A stretch of DNA of 58,167 nt from an uncultured Butyrivibrio sp. Its GTDB lineage: Bacteria > Bacillota > Clostridia > Lachnospirales > Lachnospiraceae. The notes below the pieces were generated by a model. The model made no database searches. It was not told the origin of the DNA and saw only the letters and a program-made list of their open reading frames with translations. The stretch is from NCBI GenBank assembly GCA_946623755.1, contig CAMORK010000007.1:1-58167 (forward strand), written 5' to 3'. Every line of letters begins with the position of its first letter. Position 1 is the stretch's first letter. The translations under genes were made by a program, and so were the position numbers. Positions 6,682 to 14,917 of this stretch are shown one piece after another.

Positions 6682-8932
6682 CAAGCACTTCAGCCACGGT
6701 TTTAACCGGAATTATCTCCAGATTCTCTTTTACCTCATCGGCAACGTCTATAAGGTCCTGCTCGTTATCTGCGGGGATAAATGCAGTCTTCACGCCGCTT
6801 CTTAGGGCTGCCATGAGCTTCTCGGGAAGTCCGCCGATAGGCATTACAAGTCCGCGAAGCGAAACCTCTCCCGTCATGGCAATTCTGGGATCAACATCAT
6901 GTCCTGTTACCAGTGACGCAATTGCAGTAGTCATGGTAATTCCGGCAGATGGGCCGTCCTTCGGAACAGCTCCGTCAGGCACATGGATATGAAGGTCATT
7001 CTCAGTAAAGAGATTTGCCTTCTCAGGGAAAAGAGATTTCACAAGGCTTACGGCTATCTGCGCCGATTCTTTCATGACATCGCCAAGTTTACCTGTAATT
7101 ATAATATTCCCCTTTCCTTTGGTGAAAAGAGTCTCGATGTAGAGAATCTCACCACCAACAGATGTCCAGGCCATACCGGTCACAACGCCTGCTTTCTGCT
7201 TATCAGGCACGTTCTCCCTATGTACAGGTCTCATATCAAGGTCAGTCCTTAGCTGATCCCTTGTGATAGAGAGCTTGTCTTTTCCTCCCTTTGAGATCAG
7301 TACTGCGGCACCTCTGCAGAGAGAATCAATCCTCTTCCTGAGGCCTCTGACACCGGCTTCCCTTGTGTATTCCTCAATAATTGTCTCCAGAATTTCATCC
7401 GATACTTCAAGAGCATCCTCTGAAATCCCCATGGAAGACATTGATTTTGGCAAAAGATGCTTTCTCGCGATCTTCAGTTTCTCGTCAGGCGTGTAGCCTG
7501 TGAAGTTTATCACTTCCATTCTGTTAAGAAGAGGCTCAGGTATCGTATCCAGGCTGTTTGCTGTGCAAATGAACATCACGTCCGACAGATCATATGGAAC
7601 GTTCATATAATGGTCTGTAAAGGTGTTGTTCTGCTCAGGATCAAGAACCTCAAGCAATGCACTTGCCGGATCTCCGTTGTAGGACTGTGACAGCTTGTCG
7701 ATCTCATCCAGCACCATTACAGGGTTTGTGACGCCGCTCTTGTTGATGACATCCATGATCCTTCCCGGCATTGCACCGATGTAGGTACGGCGATGTCCTC
7801 TGATATCAGCTTCATCCCTGATTCCGCCAAGACTCACGCGCACATACTCTCTTCCAAGGCTCTTTGCGATACTCTTGCCGATACTGGTCTTACCTGTTCC
7901 GGGAGCGCCTACGAACAGCAATATTGAGCCTGACTGCTCTTTCTTTAGATTCATTACAGCAATCTGCTGGATTATGCGCTTTTTGACCTTATCAAGGCCG
8001 TAGTGGTCCTCATTTAGGATCTTCTCTGCTTCATCGAGGTCAATGTACTCCGCTTCCTGCTTTTTCCAGGAAAGGCCGGTCACAAAATCCAGGTAGTCGT
8101 AGAGCATACCTGTCTCCGGGCTGTTTTTTCCCTCCTGCTTAAGTCTGTCCAGAACCTTTCTGGCCTCTTTTTCAGCATCCTCATTCATACCCGATTCATT
8201 GATCTTTTTCTCAAACTTCTGAATGTCAGTCTGATTCTCAGGATGCATCTCATCAAGCTCTTTTTGCAAATATTCCATCTGCTTCTTGATGGCGGACTCA
8301 CGGTACATGTCCTTGTATTCCTGCTCCTGGGCGCTGGCTGCGTCTGTTGTGACTTTGGCCACTTCAACGAACTCTACTACAGCTTTTTCCATGAGCTCAA
8401 GGCGCTTTGCTGCACTGTCTTCCGCAAGAATCCTGTACTTGTCGTCGTTGCTGTTCTTCATCCAGTAGGATACGGCAGCTGTCAGCTCTCCCACTGTGTT
8501 CATGTTGTCTATCATCATGTTAAAGAAGCCCGCGTACTGGAATCTGTTCGAGAGGTCTTTTACCTCCTCTTTAAGACGCGCAAGGGCTTCTGCCTCCCTG
8601 GCCGGGTCCACAGCCTCACTGTCAGGCCTTCTTGAGATGCTAAGCTCGATATTGTGCCTTGGGTCTATCGAAACCTCATCAATGTTCACGCGGTTATTGA
8701 CCTTTACAACGATATAGCCGTCGGAGCTGATGTTACTGAGAATTCCTGAGACTCCGATCGGATAGAAATTATCCTCGGTCATCTCACTTCTCTTCTGGTA
8801 GGTCTTATTCTGCAAAAGAACTACCTTCTCCCCCTGAACGGCTCTACCGCCCAGATTCTTGAATTCATCTGTCTGGAAATAGAGATTTCCCTCAGAAATA
8901 AGCTGTTTATTATATACCGGAACTACTATCAT
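6662..8932 (-). CDS. lon: ATP-dependent protease La (Lon)
   Basis: 756-residue LonA protease, close to the usual length. The N-terminal LAN domain (about 1-110) is followed by a coiled-coil-rich linker, an AAA+ module with Walker A GAPGTGKT (342-349) and Walker B VMVLDEID (405-412), and the S16 protease domain. There Ser662 in DGPSAG and Lys705 in GLPEK form the catalytic dyad. It degrades damaged and regulatory proteins in the cytoplasm. The ATG is preceded by AGGAGG. The leader carries a perfect CIRCE operator, a promoter and a terminator-like hairpin, implying heat-shock (HrcA) control. It is divergent from a TetR gene and appears to be transcribed alone. Confidence 0.97.
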   Translation of the reverse strand: MIVVPVYNKQLISEGNLYFQTDEFKNLGGRAVQGEKVVLLQNKTYQKRSEMTEDNFYPIGVSGILSNISSDGYIVVKVNNRVNIDEVSIDPRHNIELSISRRPDSEAVDPAREAEALARLKEEVKDLSNRFQYAGFFNMMIDNMNTVGELTAAVSYWMKNSNDDKYRILAEDSAAKRLELMEKAVVEFVEVAKVTTDAASAQEQEYKDMYRESAIKKQMEYLQKELDEMHPENQTDIQKFEKKINESGMNEDAEKEARKVLDRLKQEGKNSPETGMLYDYLDFVTGLSWKKQEAEYIDLDEAEKILNEDHYGLDKVKKRIIQQIAVMNLKKEQSGSILLFVGAPGTGKTSIGKSIAKSLGREYVRVSLGGIRDEADIRGHRRTYIGAMPGRIMDVINKSGVTNPVMVLDEIDKLSQSYNGDPASALLEVLDPEQNNTFTDHYMNVPYDLSDVMFICTANSLDTIPEPLLNRMEVINFTGYTPDEKLKIARKHLLPKSMSSMGISEDALEVSDEILETIIEEYTREAGVRGLRKRIDSLCRGAAVLISKGGKDKLSITRDQLRTDLDMRPVHRENVPDKQKAGVVTGMAWTSVGGEILYIETLFTKGKGNIIITGKLGDVMKESAQIAVSLVKSLFPEKANLFTENDLHIHVPDGAVPKDGPSAGITMTTAIASLVTGHDVDPRIAMTGEVSLRGLVMPIGGLPEKLMAALRSGVKTAFIPADNEQDLIDVADEVKENLEIIPVKTVAEVLERTGVK

Positions 8933-8957
8933 GGTTATCCTCCTTCTATAGCGGTTG

Positions 8958-8984
8958 TTAGCACTCTTCTCTGGCGAGTGCTAA
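8958..8984 (-). promoter_or_regulatory. CIRCE element (HrcA operator) in the lon leader
   Basis: TTAGCACTC (8958-8966), nine-base spacer, GAGTGCTAA (8976-8984): a perfect match to the CIRCE consensus. It lies 26 bases before the lon start codon, between promoter and ribosome site, the standard place for HrcA repression. CIRCE normally controls groESL and dnaK operons, so its use at lon is notable. Confidence 0.95.
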
Positions 8985-8993
8985 TGCCCTGGT

Positions 8994-9027
8994 AAAAAAA
9001 TAAAGCGAATTCGTAGCGAACGCTTTA
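8994..9027 (-). terminator. Terminator-like hairpin inside the lon leader
   Basis: On the minus strand TAAAGCG-TTCG, loop CTA, CGAA-(TT bulge)-CGCTTTA, followed by seven T residues: a full intrinsic-terminator layout. It lies downstream of the only good lon-directed promoter and upstream of CIRCE and lon, while no minus-strand gene ends here. It may act as an attenuator, or give a short leader RNA. Confidence 0.65.
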
Positions 9028-9061
9028 CAAAACCTTTACACTTGTCTAAGATATGTACATG

Positions 9062-9090
9062 ATATTAGCACCAACCTTGACAGGTGTCAA
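9062..9090 (-). promoter_or_regulatory. lon promoter
   Basis: Minus strand TTGACA (9085-9090), 17-base spacer, TAATAT (9062-9067) preceded by TGC (extended -10). The -35 is perfect. It overlaps the 14-base palindrome next to the TetR gene, so TetR binding would block this promoter. Confidence 0.75.
9077..9090. promoter_or_regulatory. Palindrome TTGACAGGTGTCAA, candidate TetR operator
   Basis: Perfect inverted repeat TTGACA-GG-TGTCAA located 24 bases before the TetR start codon and covering the lon -35 hexamer. Position and symmetry suit autoregulation by the adjacent TetR protein and possible joint control of lon. Binding is inferred, not shown. Confidence 0.5.
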
Positions 9091-9114
9091 TGTTTATTTT
9101 CGTGAGGATTGTTT

Positions 9115-9696
9115 ATGTACCAGGGATGCAATAAAACTGCGCTTTGTTCGCAGAAAACCATCGCAGAAGGGTTTTATGAGCTATTAAAAGAAAAAGAATA
9201 TTCCAAGATCACAGCCAGCGAAATATGCAAAAAGTCGGGCGTCTCCCGCCAGACTTTCTATTCGCTGTTCTCTTCAAAAGAAAACATAGTAGCATTTATA
9301 TTATCGAAAGAATACTCTTTTAATCCCAATGAAGAGTGCAGATGCACGGGGCATCCCACGCTTTTGGAGCTAAGTCGCGGTTTCTCTTCATTTATTGTTC
9401 AAAAGGGCGATTTCATCGATCTTCTGGAAAAAAATAACATCATCTATCTTATGCAGGAAACCCTGTACGAGGGCTTTAACTGCTGTTGCGGCGAAAGTGA
9501 CGATGTCAGTCACGCTTATGGCCGCGCCAAGGCCGGCGAATGTGTTCTCTCAGCCGATCTTGCCGTTGATTTCGTAGCTTCCGGCCTTACGACCATCGCC
9601 AAGCACTACGTCAAGAACAGAGCTGAGATAAGCTGCGATGAGCTTGAGAAGATGATATACATGCTCTTTAGCGGGGAGTATTTTGATCATTCGTAA
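9115..9696 (+). CDS. TetR/AcrR family transcriptional regulator
   Basis: 193 residues. The N-terminal helix-turn-helix (about 14-58) contains the TetR-type block SEICKKSGVSRQTFYSLFSS with the typical YxxF/FYSLF ending; the rest is a helical ligand-binding domain without recognisable subfamily. Two cysteine-rich stretches (ECRC, CCCGE) are unusual and could sense metal or oxidants, but this is speculation. GAGG lies seven bases before the ATG at 9115; a TTG two codons earlier is less well placed. It is divergent from lon with a shared regulatory region and a palindromic operator candidate, and is convergent with the DUF2798 gene across a bidirectional terminator. Confidence 0.88.
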   Translation: MYQGCNKTALCSQKTIAEGFYELLKEKEYSKITASEICKKSGVSRQTFYSLFSSKENIVAFILSKEYSFNPNEECRCTGHPTLLELSRGFSSFIVQKGDFIDLLEKNNIIYLMQETLYEGFNCCCGESDDVSHAYGRAKAGECVLSADLAVDFVASGLTTIAKHYVKNRAEISCDELEKMIYMLFSGEYFDHS

Positions 9697-9705
9697 GCAA
9701 AAAGA

Positions 9706-9732
9706 GAAGCAGTCATTACTGCTTCCCTTTTC
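9706..9732. terminator. Bidirectional terminator, TetR gene / DUF2798 gene
   Basis: GAAGCAGT (9706-9713), loop CATT, ACTGCTTC (9718-9725). The plus strand continues CCTTTTCC and the minus strand TCTTTTTGC, so it can serve both converging genes; it overlaps the last codons of the DUF2798 gene. Confidence 0.8.
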
Positions 9733-10195
9733 CTATAGTCTTAACAAAGAATCCGAATACATTTCTCACCAGCGGTCCTGCAAAGAAAATCTGCCAGCAC
9801 AGCGCCATCGGGAAGTTCATGACTGTTGTCTGAAGCCAGACTGCCACAAACTCTACGCCTGCATTCTTAAACAAAATTGTGGCTGCAAGGCTCATCAGTG
9901 GGCACATCAGACAAACTGACATTGCTGAGATTGCAAGTATGATCATAATCATCGGGTCTTTTCCCGGTGTAACAAATCTGAAGGCCAGTTTCTGCGCCAG
10001 CTTTCCAACAAATAAAAGCTCTAAAGCAACAGCTATAGGCCACATGATTATGATCTCTTTAAATGCTGCGAGGAACACAAAATTCTGCATTCCTCCTACG
10101 TTTAGGGAAATGTTGTAGCAGATCATTGCATAGACCATGACAAATGCCATGAAAATAGTGAAAATAACATCCTGAAACTTATTCTGTGGTAACAT
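9716..10195 (-). CDS. DUF2798-family small integral membrane protein
   Basis: 159 residues with four membrane helices arranged as two similar halves, each with a helix starting near a conserved Asn/Pro (MVYAMICYN and VMNFPMALCW), as expected for two DUF2798 units. No catalytic motif is visible. Function unknown; the family is often found near regulators and small transporters. AGGAG lies about ten bases before the ATG, and there is a good extended -10 promoter and a ~115-base leader. It converges on the TetR gene and shares its terminator. Confidence 0.75.
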   Translation of the reverse strand: MLPQNKFQDVIFTIFMAFVMVYAMICYNISLNVGGMQNFVFLAAFKEIIIMWPIAVALELLFVGKLAQKLAFRFVTPGKDPMIMIILAISAMSVCLMCPLMSLAATILFKNAGVEFVAVWLQTTVMNFPMALCWQIFFAGPLVRNVFGFFVKTIGKGKQ

Positions 10196-10322
10196 ACCTG
10201 GGGTTCTCCTTTCATTGTCCAGGGGAAGACCGAAGGCGTGTTGTTCGTTATCACCACAGGGTGTGCGTTTCCAATGTTTATTACCGGCCAGACATCTTCT
10301 TGATTTTTAGCATCGAGTAGAG

Positions 10323-10352
10323 ATTATAGCAGAAACTTGTGATTTGTGTAAT
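10323..10352 (-). promoter_or_regulatory. Promoter and leader of the DUF2798 gene
   Basis: Minus strand ATTACA (10347-10352), 18-base spacer, TGC + TATAAT (10323-10328). Transcription would begin near 10316, giving a ~120-base leader. In the leader CCTGG and CCAGG flank the AGGAG ribosome site and could pair to hide it. No known riboswitch class is recognised. Confidence 0.6.
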
Positions 10353-10360
10353 AGGAAAAT

Positions 10361-10558
10361 TTAATTTAGTTTTTCCAATATCTCCTCAGCCTTCTCGCTG
10401 CCGTGTTTTGCCGCATAAGAAGCCCTCTTCCTGGCTTTTTCCAGGTTTTTTTTTCCGTCAAAAGAGCCTTTGAAGTACCCTTCAGCTATAGCCTCGGCTG
10501 CTTCTATGCTGCCCTTTCCGGCTTTATCTATTAAGTCTAATAAATCTTGTTTGCTCAT
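10361..10558 (-). CDS. Small Sel1-like repeat protein
   Basis: 65 residues, about one and a half Sel1/TPR-like helical hairpins: the pattern GSIEAAEAIAEGYFKG followed by KNLEKARKRASYAAKHG matches the Sel1 consensus (small-Ala helix, Gly-rich turn). Sel1 repeats mediate protein contacts. Its ATG overlaps the stop of the SNF2 helicase gene (ATGA), so it is translated from the same message by coupling and may be a helicase partner. Too short for a free-standing Sel1 superhelix; no signal peptide. Confidence 0.7.
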   Translation of the reverse strand: MSKQDLLDLIDKAGKGSIEAAEAIAEGYFKGSFDGKKNLEKARKRASYAAKHGSEKAEEILEKLN

Positions 10559-12699
10559 TGTTCCTTACATCCCTGATTTGCCTGTTTCCTGCTCTCTTCT
10601 TCTATCACTCTCTGAATCCACTCTTTATCCATCAGGTTATCGAAAGCACCGGCAACTACGGACTCATTGGCGAAGTTATCAAATTCAATCTGCTTCTCCT
10701 CAAGAATATCCATCATGGCCTCATCGATGGAATACGGGCACAAAAGATGATATACGGTGACATTCCGCACCTGGCCCATCCTGTAAACCCTTGAAAGCGC
10801 CTGACTTGTAAGGGAAGGCTTTACCTGCGGCTCACAGAAAATGACCATACTGGCTGCCTGGATATTAAGACCAACGCCTCCGGCAATGATCTGACACAGA
10901 AGTATACTGCCACCCTCAGAGTTTCCGAACCTGTCGACTATATCCTGCCTCGATTCCACGCGTGTATCACCGCTGATCACGCCTACGCACTTATCGCCGA
11001 GAAATCTTTCCACTTTAGATATTGTCTCTCGGAAATACGAGTAGATTACAACCTTTCTTCCTTCAGCCCGCGCTTCTTCACACAGTTCCAAAAGACGCTG
11101 AGCCTTGGCGGATTTCCTCAGATCATCCAGCTGAAATCCCACACGGCGCATATCCTGAAAGCTTCTGTTTATCACGCTTTCGGAATAAAACGCTCTGTCC
11201 TCGTCTGTCATTTCGCACCACTCATATTCCTCATCTATAGGAGGCAGCTCTTTTAACACCTGCTCTCTGGTCCTTCTGAGATATACAGGCGCCAGAGTTT
11301 CCCTGAATTCAGGAACATGGCTAAGCAGTGCCATTTCACGCACCTTGCCGGTCATATCGGGTCTGACAAAATCAATGAGATTGCACATCTCATCAACCTT
11401 GTTTTCAAGGGGTGTTCCGGTCATCAAAACAATTCGCTCAGACTCATTATCAAGCCTTCTGATGTACATTGTTCGCTTTGCATCGGGATTCTTGATATAA
11501 TGGGCCTCATCAATTACAAGCATCTGAAGCAGCATGCGGTTGTCTATCCTGTCCACGATTTTACCCATGGATTCATAATTGGTTATGGCTACGCCGCCGT
11601 ATTCAATCCACCTGCTGAAAACCTCGTCTATATCAGCTCCATGAAGAATGTAGGTGCTGATATTGCTGAATTTCCTGACTTCTCTGGACCAGTTTATAAG
11701 CACGCTGGCAGGACATACCACCAGAATGTGGCAGAAACCGGCATTTTCCGCATGGATGTGTGTCATAGCAGCTATTGCCTGTATGGTCTTGCCAAGTCCC
11801 ATTTCATCGCCAAGAAGTACTTTTCTCTGATTCAGGATGTACTTTGCACCGAATTCCTGATACGCACGAAGATTTCCTCGAAAACCATCAAGATTTAATC
11901 TGAGATCACTTATCTCTTCCGCAAGCTCCTGAGGAATACTCTCGTAGACGAAAGGCCTGTTTCCCCTGGTTGTTCCCAGCTTCTCAAGAACAGCGTAGAG
12001 TTCTGCTCCGTTTATGGAAAAAGAATTCATCGCTTCCTGCTCAGATACCGTTATTGCCAGGTGATACGCATCCACAATGTTAAGAAGCCTGTTAAACAGC
12101 GCTCCGTTGCAGAAATCATACATCTCCCCGGCCATCTCAATTGTTTTTTCTTTTCTCTTTTTTCCGGAAAAGAACCACCGGATGCTGTTTGTTATGATTC
12201 CTGCAGACGCTACTTCTTTGGCATATTCTTTCAGGCTCTCAGATGATCCCCTCGTATCAGTTCTGACTCTTTCACATCTGATATACCTGTAAATATCGGT
12301 TATAAGCTCAGGGCAGTTCTCATCCAGCACAATTGTCACGCCACAAGAGAGACTGTTCGCGAACTCCGTGACTATTCGCCTTATGGCCTCAACCTGTTTC
12401 TCACCGATGCCATTGATATTCCGGATGTCACCTTCAGGCGCTCTCGCAATCTGACCAAGGGTTGTAAATCCGGCTTCCCTAAGCGCAGAAACGCGAATCC
12501 CGGCCTTCGAGTTCTTGAGCTCTTCAACTGAAATCTCGTCGAGAGCATCCTTGGCTTTTTCTGCAGCCAGTTTACTGCATGCAGCTTTTATCTTACGCTG
12601 CTGCTCCTCTCCCTCGGCAAAGATATCATCGAATGTTTTGTCTAAATAGACTATTGTTCCTATTAGTGTTTTTATACTTTCAAAATCAGGTTTTTCCAT
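10555..12699 (-). CDS. SNF2-family helicase with N-terminal HhH motif
   Basis: 714-residue Swi2/Snf2 ATPase. Residues ~76-110 hold a helix-hairpin-helix (NINGIGEKQ) for DNA contact. The ATPase core has Walker A with the Snf2 LGDEMGLGKT block (296-305), DEAH (397-400), motif III TGTPLEN, and the C-terminal motif VI block SRVYRMGQ. It should translocate on double-stranded DNA, displacing bound proteins or aiding repair. No typical ribosome site is seen: a TATAAT sits only seven bases before the ATG, so the message may be leaderless. It overlaps the Sel1-like gene downstream. It is separated from the sugar operon by a strong terminator. Confidence 0.93.
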   Translation of the reverse strand: MEKPDFESIKTLIGTIVYLDKTFDDIFAEGEEQQRKIKAACSKLAAEKAKDALDEISVEELKNSKAGIRVSALREAGFTTLGQIARAPEGDIRNINGIGEKQVEAIRRIVTEFANSLSCGVTIVLDENCPELITDIYRYIRCERVRTDTRGSSESLKEYAKEVASAGIITNSIRWFFSGKKRKEKTIEMAGEMYDFCNGALFNRLLNIVDAYHLAITVSEQEAMNSFSINGAELYAVLEKLGTTRGNRPFVYESIPQELAEEISDLRLNLDGFRGNLRAYQEFGAKYILNQRKVLLGDEMGLGKTIQAIAAMTHIHAENAGFCHILVVCPASVLINWSREVRKFSNISTYILHGADIDEVFSRWIEYGGVAITNYESMGKIVDRIDNRMLLQMLVIDEAHYIKNPDAKRTMYIRRLDNESERIVLMTGTPLENKVDEMCNLIDFVRPDMTGKVREMALLSHVPEFRETLAPVYLRRTREQVLKELPPIDEEYEWCEMTDEDRAFYSESVINRSFQDMRRVGFQLDDLRKSAKAQRLLELCEEARAEGRKVVIYSYFRETISKVERFLGDKCVGVISGDTRVESRQDIVDRFGNSEGGSILLCQIIAGGVGLNIQAASMVIFCEPQVKPSLTSQALSRVYRMGQVRNVTVYHLLCPYSIDEAMMDILEEKQIEFDNFANESVVAGAFDNLMDKEWIQRVIEEESRKQANQGCKEQ

Positions 12700-12706
12700 G
12701 CTTACA

Positions 12707-12712
12707 ATTATA
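12707..12712 (-). promoter_or_regulatory. -10 element placed for a leaderless SNF2 transcript
   Basis: Minus strand TATAAT ends seven bases before the ATG of the helicase gene, the normal distance from -10 to the transcription start. No Shine-Dalgarno sequence lies between. The upstream hairpin of the sugar-operon terminator occupies the spacer and -35 area. Confidence 0.45.
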
Positions 12713-12718
12713 ATAAAT

Positions 12719-12755
12719 AAAACACTTCCATGCTATATATGCACAGAAGTGTTTT
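12719..12755 (-). terminator. Terminator of the ABC/GH3/GH78/GH43 operon
   Basis: AAAACACTTC pairs with GAAGTGTTTT (ten base pairs), with an inner TGC/GCA pairing, and the minus strand continues TTTTATTTATTA. It follows the beta-phosphoglucomutase-like gene by about ten bases and closes the ~11.8 kb operon. Confidence 0.85.
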
Positions 12756-12764
12756 CCCTTAACA

Positions 12765-13403
12765 TCAGACATATTTCAGAATATCTTTAAAGCTCTCCAG
12801 GCGATAGGTTGCCTTTGAATAATCAGCTGCGCTTCCGATACCCGCGCCATCAAAGCCGCCGGCAACAGCTGCATCAATTCCGGCCTCTGCATCCTCGATA
12901 ACAAGACAGTCAGCAGGCTCTTCCCTTACAAACTCCGCAGCCTTCAGGAATACCTCCGGGTCGGGCTTTGATCTTGTGATATTGGTGCCATCACTTATTG
13001 CATCAAAGAAATCCTCCAGGCCTATCTGTTTTAGAATAAACTTGGTATTCTTGCTGGAAGATCCGATAGCAAGCTTGAGTCCCTTGTCTCGTAATGCATT
13101 CAGTGTCTCTTTTACCTCGTCTGATAAATCTGCCGGAGACATGTTCTCAAGGCTCTTTCTGTAAATATCGTTCTTCTCGGTAGCCAGCTTCTCTTTTTCC
13201 TCAGCAGAAAGCTCAGGCCCTGTATACTTCTCCAGGATTATCTCAAGAGAATCCATTCTGCTGACACCCCTGAGTCTTTCATTTATCGTTCTGTCAAAGG
13301 GTATGCTGAGTTTATCAGCAAGCTGCTTCCAGGCAAGATAATGATATTCATCCGTAAAGCAGATAACCCCGTCCAAATCAAAAATTACAGCCTTATATTT
13401 CAT
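12765..13403 (-). CDS. HAD-superfamily beta-phosphoglucomutase-like enzyme
   Basis: 212 residues, normal for the PgmB/sugar-phosphatase branch of the HAD family. Motif I is DLDGVICFTD, with the second Asp two residues after the nucleophile. A helical cap (about 15-90) carries the beta-PGM-type LRGVSR segment. Motif II is GSSS, motif III KPDPEVF, and motif IV EDAEAG. LRGVSR plus GSSS favours beta-phosphoglucomutase over phosphatase. AGGAG before the ATG at 13403 fixes the start, five codons inside an earlier ATG that overlaps the GH43 stop. As the last gene of the operon it may isomerise a sugar phosphate released from the imported glycoside. No sugar phosphorylase is seen here, so the substrate source is unclear. 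Confidence 0.85.
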   Translation of the reverse strand: MKYKAVIFDLDGVICFTDEYHYLAWKQLADKLSIPFDRTINERLRGVSRMDSLEIILEKYTGPELSAEEKEKLATEKNDIYRKSLENMSPADLSDEVKETLNALRDKGLKLAIGSSSKNTKFILKQIGLEDFFDAISDGTNITRSKPDPEVFLKAAEFVREEPADCLVIEDAEAGIDAAVAGGFDGAGIGSAADYSKATYRLESFKDILKYV

Positions 13404-13414
13404 AACGGCTCCTT

Positions 13415-14917
13415 TCATACCTCAAATGTAAAACTCTTAAAATCTATTTTTCCCTCGCCGGAAAAGCCAAAGAACAGGCAATGGATTCCATCAGGGATAT
13501 TTACCTCTGTTTCATACATGGCAAATCCATCATCTGCTCCCGCAAAAGAGATCTCGCCTACCGGTTCTGCGTTCTCAGAATCCGTTGTTATAGAAAGCTT
13601 GCCGTTTCCATAGCTCCTGGCCTCTACTGAAATCTTTTTTACGTCCTTGCAGTCAAAGTACTTAAAGCCTGCCACAACGCCATCAAAGACATTGGCGATA
13701 CAGTGCTCTGAATCTTCTTCCCTGTCGGCAGACAGCTGGAAGATATATGGCTGAGAATCCTTAAGTGACTGTCCATATATGATCTTCCTGTCATTTTCAC
13801 CACACATAAGATTACATGCGATGGCAGCCGAATATTTTCCTTTGCCTGCCAAAGGCCCCCCATTTAAACCGCAACTTGTCATCTCAACCTGCGCAATACT
13901 GCCATCGCCTGCTATAGTAATCTCCTCAGCACAGCCCTGTCTCGAGCTCTCAGTCCCGTGGGTCTGTCTGTGATAGAATATATACCACTTGTTATTTAAT
14001 TCGATTATGCTGCCGTGATTGTTGCCCATCATGGCTCTGGGCCTTGTGTTGCCCTTGTATCCTATATCTCCGTTAGATACGATCACTCCGCCATACTTAA
14101 AGTCTCTGTCAGGATGATCGGAAGTCGCATAACACAGTTCATGGCTTACTGAACTGGAATATATAAAGTAATACTTTCCATTTACCTTACGCATTGAAGA
14201 AGCCTCAAAAAAGGCATGTCCCTCATATCCGGAGCCCTCTGAGATCTTCTCTCCCGGCACCATCAGTTGCGGCTCTCCTTTAACTGTGAGCATATCCTGC
14301 TCAAGCTCTACAACATAAGCGCCGTCAGAAAACTTAGTGTCAGCAATAGCCTGAAGCTGTGCCTCAGCATCCTCACGACTCATGCCCATTTCAAGAAAGG
14401 CTTCGATTGGAGGTGCAGGAAGCGGCTTAGCAGGGCTGAATCCGTAGTACAGGAAAACTCTTCCGTCATCATCTACGAGCACCCCGGGATCAAACGGGAA
14501 GTTCTCCTGAAGCTCTTTTCCTCCCAAAACATTCTCCGGATACTTAACATGACCATAGAAGGAAAAAGGTCCTGCAGGTGAATCACTCACCGCCACGCCA
14601 AACTCCGGATTAAACGAATAGCAGTAAAACATATAGTACCTGCCATCTGCGCCTTTAACCACGTCCGGTGCCCAAAGATCCATCCGGTCGTCTGAATTTG
14701 AAGGATCCTGTGTTCTTTTATAAATAACACCCTCATATCTCCAGTCTGTAAGATCCTCTACGGGTGCAGACCAGGTCACATAGTCTCCCATGCAGTACTT
14801 CTGACCGCCGGCAAGATCATGCGATCCGTAGATATAGACTCTTCCGTCAAATACTCTGGGTTCTCCGTCGGGAATATATTCATATAAAGGCAAATAAGGG
14901 TTAAAAACCTGTTTCAT
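13415..14917 (-). CDS. Glycoside hydrolase family 43 protein (arabinosidase/xylosidase type)
   Basis: 500 residues, no signal peptide, so probably intracellular. The five-bladed propeller domain begins with NPYLP...DGEPRVFDG and continues with GSHD, the WAPD motif (Asp85, transition-state Asp), and HAFFEASS containing the likely catalytic Glu. The last ~130 residues form a beta-rich accessory domain resembling a carbohydrate-binding module. GH43 enzymes release alpha-L-arabinose or beta-D-xylose from plant oligosaccharides. The start overlaps the GH78 stop (TAATG) and AGGAG lies eight bases upstream, indicating tight coupling. Exact activity cannot be read from sequence. Confidence 0.9.
   Translation of the reverse strand: MKQVFNPYLPLYEYIPDGEPRVFDGRVYIYGSHDLAGGQKYCMGDYVTWSAPVEDLTDWRYEGVIYKRTQDPSNSDDRMDLWAPDVVKGADGRYYMFYCYSFNPEFGVAVSDSPAGPFSFYGHVKYPENVLGGKELQENFPFDPGVLVDDDGRVFLYYGFSPAKPLPAPPIEAFLEMGMSREDAEAQLQAIADTKFSDGAYVVELEQDMLTVKGEPQLMVPGEKISEGSGYEGHAFFEASSMRKVNGKYYFIYSSSVSHELCYATSDHPDRDFKYGGVIVSNGDIGYKGNTRPRAMMGNNHGSIIELNNKWYIFYHRQTHGTESSRQGCAEEITIAGDGSIAQVEMTSCGLNGGPLAGKGKYSAAIACNLMCGENDRKIIYGQSLKDSQPYIFQLSADREEDSEHCIANVFDGVVAGFKYFDCKDVKKISVEARSYGNGKLSITTDSENAEPVGEISFAGADDGFAMYETEVNIPDGIHCLFFGFSGEGKIDFKSFTFEV

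Noticed and set aside
10196-10322. Riboswitch in the DUF2798 leader
   Set aside because: No match to any class I know; only a short helix flanking the ribosome site is visible.
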